DNA from: Candidatus Bathyarchaeota archaeon
GTDB lineage: Archaea; Thermoproteota; Bathyarchaeia; RBG-16-48-13; GCA-020355125
Assembly (NCBI GenBank): GCA_026014905.1
Contig: JAOZHK010000149.1
Coordinates: forward strand, 1 to 10,420
DNA length: 10,420 nucleotides
Direction: 5' to 3'
Shown here: positions 6,442-10,420 of the stretch, piece after piece
How positions within the stretch are numbered: the stretch's first letter is position 1
How the letters are laid out: every line of letters begins with the position of its first letter
The notes under the pieces: generated by a model
Told to the model about the DNA's origin: nothing
Database searches by the model: none
What the model saw: only the letters and a program-made list of their open reading frames with translations
Position numbers and translations under genes: made by a program

Positions 6442-6481
6442 TTCAACTCTGCAGATGCTTGAAGGGTCATACCTTTGCATT

Positions 6482-6489
6482 TTTATAGA
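6482..6489 (+). promoter_or_regulatory. TATA-like element for the FAD oxidoreductase gene
   Basis: TTTATAGA lies about 50 bp before ATG 6535. A transcript start near 6511 would exclude the upstream in-frame GTG at 6508 and leave a short leader carrying the strong GAGAGGAG site. The preceding T run may also end the upstream transcript. Confidence 0.45.
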
Positions 6490-6520
6490 TAATGATAGTA
6501 TTTCCTTGTGTATGTGCCAA

Positions 6521-6528
6521 GAGAGGAG
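6521..6528 (+). promoter_or_regulatory. Strong Shine-Dalgarno site deciding the FAD oxidoreductase start
   Basis: GAGAGGAG ends six bases before ATG 6535. It is the best ribosome site in the window and selects ATG 6535 over the GTG at 6508, which would translate through the site itself. Confidence 0.75.
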
Positions 6529-6534
6529 TCGAGG

Positions 6535-7821
6535 ATGAGTAAAACAATAATTGAGCCTAGTAAAGAGATTCCCGTGATCGCTGAGGCGGACGTCGTTGTC
6601 GTCGGTGGCGGCCCCGCAGGTTATGTTGCGGCCATCGCAGCTGCTCGCAATGGAGCGAATACTCTTCTTGTTGAACGCTATGGATATTTAGGAGGATTAG
6701 CCACAGGCTGTTATGTTATATATATCGATTTGATGGCTAACAAGGCGCAACAAGTTATTTTTGGAATTCCTCAAGAAGTTATTGATCGATCAATAATGTT
6801 AGGCGGTGTCACCTGGCGGAAAAATAACCTTAATCCAAGTATTGACGCGGAAGTCCACAAATATGTCGCAAGCGAAATGATGGAAGAAGCTGGAGCAAGG
6901 ATTTTTTATCACGCCTGGGCAGTTAATTCAATTATCGAAGGGAATTCGGTCCAAGGAATAATTATTGAAAGTAAAGCAGGGAGACAAGCAATCCTCGGAA
7001 ATATCGTTATTGACGCCACAGGTGATGGAGATATCGCTGCAGCTGCGGGATGTGGATTCACCCTTGGTGAATTACCGATTACAATTATGAACCGAGTTGG
7101 TGGTGTCGACATCGCACGAGCACAGCAATTTATAGAAGAAAAACCCGAATCTTACGCTCGTTTACTTCATCAGCTCTATAACCAGAACCTCGTAATCCCT
7201 CCAGATGTGACACGCAAATGGCGGATTGGAACCGGATGGCGTGCCACACCTCAAGACGAAGTAATCTATTGCCATTGGGCCAGTTTTATTGGTCGAGGAG
7301 CCATTGACATTGAAGATTTGACTTATTGCGAGATCGAGGGACGCAAACGAATTATGCAAACTCTTGACTTTTATCGGAAGAATGTTCCAGGCTTTGAACA
7401 AGCATTTCTCCTTGAAATCTGCCCCCAAATAGGTGTACGACAAAGCAGATTGATCACTGGCGAATATCTACTCACAATTGATGACATCAACACTCAGCAA
7501 GTCTTTGCCGATAATATCGCTACATGTCCCGTATCGATTCATTCAACGGAAAACTACCAAATACCCTATCGGTGTCTAGTTCCTCAAGGCGTAGAAAATC
7601 TGCTAGTCGCAGGTCGATGCATCTCAACAGATTCCCAAGCGCAAGTTATCACCCGTGAAATTGGACCGTGTATGGCAAGCGGTCAAGCAGTAGGTACTGC
7701 AGCAGCACTCTCACAGAAAAAAGGAATCAGTCCTTCCCAATTTACAACTAAATATCTTGAATTACAAGAAAAACTTACCGAACAAGGCGTTAATCTCGAT
7801 CCACGATCCAGAAAGAAGTAG
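6535..7821 (+). CDS. FAD-dependent oxidoreductase (PF12831 type)
   Basis: This 428-residue flavoprotein has a Rossmann FAD-binding N-terminus: VVVVGGGPAGYVAA gives the GxGxxG glycines 24, 26 and 29, and Glu47 (LLVERYG) should bind the ribose. YLGGLATG (51-58) and the second dinucleotide motif IDATGDGDIAAAAG (159-172) are typical of PF12831 proteins. The C-terminal FAD contact is ENLLVAGRCIS, followed by QVITREIGPCMASGQAVG. The family oxidises varied substrates and its members are rarely characterised, so the reaction is unknown. No signal peptide or membrane helix is seen. In this neighbourhood it may supply an oxidation step next to the hydroxyacid dehydrogenase, or pass electrons from the pathway. 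Cys residues near the C-terminal motif (RCIS, GPCM) are spread and form no cluster motif. Confidence 0.88.
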   Translation: MSKTIIEPSKEIPVIAEADVVVVGGGPAGYVAAIAAARNGANTLLVERYGYLGGLATGCYVIYIDLMANKAQQVIFGIPQEVIDRSIMLGGVTWRKNNLNPSIDAEVHKYVASEMMEEAGARIFYHAWAVNSIIEGNSVQGIIIESKAGRQAILGNIVIDATGDGDIAAAAGCGFTLGELPITIMNRVGGVDIARAQQFIEEKPESYARLLHQLYNQNLVIPPDVTRKWRIGTGWRATPQDEVIYCHWASFIGRGAIDIEDLTYCEIEGRKRIMQTLDFYRKNVPGFEQAFLLEICPQIGVRQSRLITGEYLLTIDDINTQQVFADNIATCPVSIHSTENYQIPYRCLVPQGVENLLVAGRCISTDSQAQVITREIGPCMASGQAVGTAAALSQKKGISPSQFTTKYLELQEKLTEQGVNLDPRSRKK

Positions 7822-7835
7822 GAAACTAACCTCAA

Positions 7836-7910
7836 TTTGTATATATTCAAACAGTACGGTTAGAAAAACAGGTTACGCGCCCACGAGGTCGCGGACCATA
7901 AATTTAATAC
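7836..7910 (+). promoter_or_regulatory. Promoter region of the Ldh_2-family gene
   Basis: Two TATA-like blocks occur: TTTGTATATATTC around 7836-7848 and AATTTAATAC at 7901-7910. The second would start the transcript near 7930, leaving a leader of about 12 bases before ATG 7942, which has no Shine-Dalgarno site and so suits near-leaderless translation. Between them lies a GC-rich imperfect inverted repeat (7871-7897, CGCG arms with GGT/ACC ends), a possible regulator site. Confidence 0.4.
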
Positions 7911-7941
7911 TCAGAATCTTGCCATAAAACCATGATGTAAA

Positions 7942-8970
7942 ATGCCAACTTATCCAGCAGAAAAGTTTAGAGCTCTCGGAATAAAGATGTTTAATACAGT
8001 TGGAGCTACCAAGGAACAAGCAGAAACCGTCACAGACATCTTAGTTGACACTAGTCTCTTCGGCATCGACTCCCACGGTGTTCGCGCCCTTCCAGGACAT
8101 GTTAGAAACCTCAAGAAAGGACGTATACGTCCTGATGCTGAGATAACAGTTCTAAAGGATACTTTAACCACCGCATTATGGGATGGCGGTCAACAATTTG
8201 GCCATGTTGTGGGAAAACAAGCGATGGATATGGCAATTAAAAAAGCATGGTCCTATAGAATTGGCTGGGTCTCTACTGTGAGTGAACATATTGGCGCATT
8301 ATACTACTATTCGCTAATGGCCGCTAAACAAGGCATGATCGGAATTGTAACCTGTAAAACCACAGCTCATCGAACGACCCCATACGGGGGCCGTGAAGGC
8401 CGTTTTGGTACCAATCCCTTGTCGATTTGTATCCCTGCCGAGAAAGAGAACCCTATCCTCTTAGACATGGCAACGAGTATCGTAGCCTCCGGACACTTAG
8501 CAGTAATGGCAGCGAGAGGTGAAAAAGTACCTGAGGGATGGCTCATAGATAAAGATGGAAACCCAACAACGGATCCAAGCGATTACTTTAAAGGCGGATT
8601 CATGGTACCTTTTGGTACCTATAAAGGATATGGCCTAAGCATTATCATCTCAGCGCTTCCCATGTTTATCCCTGAAGAAATCGGTGATCTGACAAATCCG
8701 ACACGATGGGGACACACCTTCATGGCACTCGATCCAGAAGGATTCATGCCCTTACAGACTTTCAAAGAACGGACTGATGCCTTAATTCGATACATCAAAT
8801 CGTGTCCACCATTACCTGGAAAAGAGGTATTAATGCCTTTCGAACGAGAATGGCGAGTAAGGGAGCAGCGGACGAAAGAGGGAATCTTTATCGACGAACA
8901 GTTCTGGACGAATTTCGTTGAAGTGGGACAAGAAATCGGTATCGATGTTGAAGACGAGTTGAAAGACTAA
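7942..8970 (+). CDS. Ldh_2-family malate/lactate/2-hydroxyacid dehydrogenase
   Basis: This NAD(P)-dependent oxidoreductase of the PF02615 family (AllD, ComC/sulfolactate, YiaK, DpkA relatives) interconverts a 2-hydroxy acid or imino acid with the corresponding oxo form. The 342 residues are full length for the family. Family motifs are present: DSHGVRALPGHVRNLKKGRI (43-62) with His45, SEHIGALYYYSLMAAKQGMIG (114-134) with His116, GGREGRFGTNPL (149-160), ILLDMATSIVASG, VPEGW (196-200) and the GTYKGYGL stretch (225-232). His116 is likely catalytic; the common NSNHFG motif reads TVSEHIG here, which may reflect a different substrate. Ser44, His45 and Arg48 are kept. The protein has no signal peptide. 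ATG 7942 lacks a clear Shine-Dalgarno site. It sits between the FAD enzyme and a thiamine enzyme, suggesting 2-oxo-acid production for that enzyme. Confidence 0.9.
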   Translation: MPTYPAEKFRALGIKMFNTVGATKEQAETVTDILVDTSLFGIDSHGVRALPGHVRNLKKGRIRPDAEITVLKDTLTTALWDGGQQFGHVVGKQAMDMAIKKAWSYRIGWVSTVSEHIGALYYYSLMAAKQGMIGIVTCKTTAHRTTPYGGREGRFGTNPLSICIPAEKENPILLDMATSIVASGHLAVMAARGEKVPEGWLIDKDGNPTTDPSDYFKGGFMVPFGTYKGYGLSIIISALPMFIPEEIGDLTNPTRWGHTFMALDPEGFMPLQTFKERTDALIRYIKSCPPLPGKEVLMPFEREWRVREQRTKEGIFIDEQFWTNFVEVGQEIGIDVEDELKD

Positions 8971-8984
8971 TCGTCTCCCCACTA

Positions 8985-8999
8985 TTTTTGTAGTTTTTT
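8985..8999 (+). terminator. Oligo-T terminator after the Ldh_2-family gene
   Basis: Two T runs (T5 at 8985-8989 and T6 at 8994-8999) begin 14 bp after the stop codon, with a small CTA/TAG stem around the first. This is the usual form of an archaeal terminator and suggests that the thiamine-enzyme gene is transcribed from its own promoter. Confidence 0.5.
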
Positions 9000-9037
9000 A
9001 TTCATACTATCTGATGCAGAAAGCGAGAATATATTCG

Positions 9038-9049
9038 TGTAGGGCTACA
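9038..9049. promoter_or_regulatory. 12-bp palindrome upstream of the thiamine-enzyme promoter
   Basis: TGTAG-GG-CTACA has perfect 5-bp arms and a 2-bp centre. It lies about 40 bp upstream of the TATA box at 9087, where an archaeal activator could bind. Its layout (short arms, 2-bp centre) matches that of the palindrome at 99-112, but the arm sequences differ. Confidence 0.3.
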
Positions 9050-9086
9050 ATTAATTGACTCCGCTAGCTAATTCTGTGACCACAAA

Positions 9087-9098
9087 TTAAATATATAT
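9087..9098 (+). promoter_or_regulatory. TATA box of the thiamine-enzyme gene
   Basis: TTAAATATATAT is the strongest archaeal TATA match in the window. A transcript start near 9118-9120 leaves a leader of about 15 bases, which contains the GAGG ribosome site at 9122-9125 eight bases before the TTG start. Confidence 0.55.
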
Positions 9099-9133
9099 CT
9101 TACGCGTCCTCTTTCGACCTAGAGGTTCTAAAG

Positions 9134-10420
9134 TTGAAAGCAGGAGTAGGATTTGTTAGATGTCTGAAAGCGGAAGGCGTCCAATGGGTCGCCACGTTTC
9201 CTTCATCACCAGTCAATGAAGTTTTAGCTGAAGAAGGCGTCCGGCATGTAATGGCTCGAGATGAACGAGTGGCAACCGCAATCGCAGACGGTTTCACTCG
9301 AGTCTCCAATGGCAAACAATTTGGTGTCACAACCAATATGGGTGGAATAAACGCTGCTGGAGTACAATATGCCTATGGCGCTCTCGCTCAAGCCTACGAA
9401 GACTCATCACCAGTACTCTGTATCACTGGCGGACAAAGCGCAAACGATTGGCAGACTAGTCGCTATGACATTCAACGAGGATTCGAAACAGTAACCAAAT
9501 GGACCGGCTACATCAATCGACCTGAACGTATCCCCACATATGTACGAAGAGCCTATACTTATCTCAGAACCGGGCATCCAGCCCCCGTCCTAATTCAGTT
9601 CCCAACCGATATGGTAAACCAAGAGTACGATGAAACCGCATATCCCTATAATCCCGTTAAAGGATGGAAAAGCGCTGGCGATGCACGAGACGTCGAAGTT
9701 GCTGTAAGAGCGATACTCAAAGCAAAAAACCCACTAATTTATGCAGGACAAGGCGTATTTGCAGCTGATGCATGCAACGAACTCAAGGAACTGGTTGAAC
9801 TACTGCAAGTGCCCGTCATGTCTACATTACTTGGAAAAAGCAACTTTCCTGAAAATCATCCCCAGTATATTGGTGTAAGAGGAATCCCGGTATCTCATTT
9901 CCTTGAAAGTGCAGACCTTGTCTTTGGAATTGGAACAAGCTTCAATAAACTCCGATTCTCACATATCGTCCCGAATGCACAACAGAAAGTCTTAATTCAA
10001 ACAGCAATCGACGAGTTTGATATCAATAAGAACTATGATATCGATCACGCAATTGTTGGGGACGCCAAACTTGTTCTTCAACAAGTCATTGCTGAAGTCA
10101 AGAAACAAGCAGGATCCGAGGGTTGCCCCCAAAATGACAAAGCACTCGAAACAATCAGTAGTTTAAAAGATGAAAAAGCCAAGAAATATGAAAGTGCTAT
10201 AACCGCAACGAGCAAACCCATCAATCCTTACCGTGTCTATTTGGACATCATGAAAACTATTGACCTGGACAATTCGATACTAACTCATGATTCAGGGAAC
10301 ACACGAGATCAATTAAGCACAATCTGGGAATCTACAGTTCCTCATGGCTTCGTAGGATGGGGCAACGTCTCAACCCTAGGATTTGGATTGGGTTGTGCCC
10401 TAGGCGCAAAACTCGCTTAT
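9134..10420 (+). CDS. Thiamine-diphosphate-dependent enzyme (acetolactate synthase/benzoylformate decarboxylase-like), 3' end missing
   Basis: This is a large TPP enzyme of the acetolactate synthase-like superfamily; 429 codons are present and the frame is open at the right edge. The PYR domain (about 1-170) has the cofactor-activating Glu44 in ARDERVATAIADGFTR. The middle domain (about 185-315) includes LIYAGQGVF and LVFGIGTSF. The PP domain begins about 350, with HDSGNTRDQL (Asp386) and STLGFGLGCALGAKLA; the GDG...N thiamine motif would lie just past the edge. The usual GPG motif of PYR domains is replaced by NMGGINAAG (68-76). The FAD of some relatives cannot be judged. TTG 9134 is chosen because GAGG sits eight bases upstream, a strong TATA box lies at 9087, and no ATG occurs between the upstream stop at 9077 and this point. 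Its reaction is probably decarboxylation or C-C cleavage of a 2-oxo acid. Confidence 0.85.
   Translation, partial: MKAGVGFVRCLKAEGVQWVATFPSSPVNEVLAEEGVRHVMARDERVATAIADGFTRVSNGKQFGVTTNMGGINAAGVQYAYGALAQAYEDSSPVLCITGGQSANDWQTSRYDIQRGFETVTKWTGYINRPERIPTYVRRAYTYLRTGHPAPVLIQFPTDMVNQEYDETAYPYNPVKGWKSAGDARDVEVAVRAILKAKNPLIYAGQGVFAADACNELKELVELLQVPVMSTLLGKSNFPENHPQYIGVRGIPVSHFLESADLVFGIGTSFNKLRFSHIVPNAQQKVLIQTAIDEFDINKNYDIDHAIVGDAKLVLQQVIAEVKKQAGSEGCPQNDKALETISSLKDEKAKKYESAITATSKPINPYRVYLDIMKTIDLDNSILTHDSGNTRDQLSTIWESTVPHGFVGWGNVSTLGFGLGCALGAKLAY

Noticed and set aside
6508..6534. GTG start for the FAD oxidoreductase
   Set aside because: It would be translated through the strong GAGAGGAG site and precedes the likely transcript start set by the TATA element at 6482.
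6183..8171. Minus-strand frames at 6183-6470, 6909-7112, 7162-7443 and 7950-8171
   Set aside because: Each lies antisense to a conserved metabolic enzyme and none carries a motif or a clear start signal.
9100..9336. 78-codon minus-strand frame over the start of the thiamine enzyme
   Set aside because: It overlaps the promoter and conserved N-terminus of the thiamine enzyme and shows no recognisable protein motif.

Overview
The window looks archaeal. It carries a ribosomal protein S17e, a family found in archaea and eukaryotes but not bacteria. It also has a tandem pair of proteins resembling the archaeal nucleotidyltransferase family COG1665. TATA-like boxes lie about 25-50 bp upstream of most starts, Shine-Dalgarno sites are of the GAGG/GGTGA type, and TTG starts are frequent. 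The lineage cannot be fixed from this sequence alone; an Asgard-type or other mesophilic archaeon with moderately AT-rich DNA is only a guess.

Layout. The left part (about 1-2780) is read on the minus strand. From right to left it holds a 91-residue coiled-coil protein (2777-2502), glutamine--fructose-6-phosphate aminotransferase GlmS (2379-556), ribosomal protein S17e (393-199), and the first 27 codons of a gene that runs off the left edge (80-1). A compact divergent promoter region (2778-2860) separates this block from the plus strand. There, two paralogous nucleotidyltransferase-fold proteins (2861-3895 and 3917-4972) and a two-helix membrane protein (4975-5181) form a tight, probably co-transcribed and partly translationally coupled trio.

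The right half (5290-10420) holds four plus-strand metabolic genes: an amidohydrolase of the deacetylase type, a PF12831-type FAD-dependent oxidoreductase, an Ldh_2-family 2-hydroxyacid dehydrogenase, and a thiamine-diphosphate enzyme cut by the right edge. They are separated by 90-165 bp gaps, and each gap has its own TATA-like element, so they look like a co-oriented gene neighbourhood with separate promoters rather than one operon. Taken together they suggest a catabolic route: deacylation of a substrate, oxidation of a 2-hydroxy acid to a 2-oxo acid, then thiamine-dependent C-C cleavage or decarboxylation, with the flavoprotein as an extra redox step. This is inference; no substrate can be read from the sequence.

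No tRNA, rRNA, CRISPR array, insertion sequence or phage gene was recognised. The most unusual items are the NTase pair with its coupled membrane protein, the four-enzyme metabolic locus, the thiamine enzyme's changed glycine motif, the TTG starts (one forced by the GlmS N-terminal cysteine), and a few short near-perfect palindromes in promoter regions.
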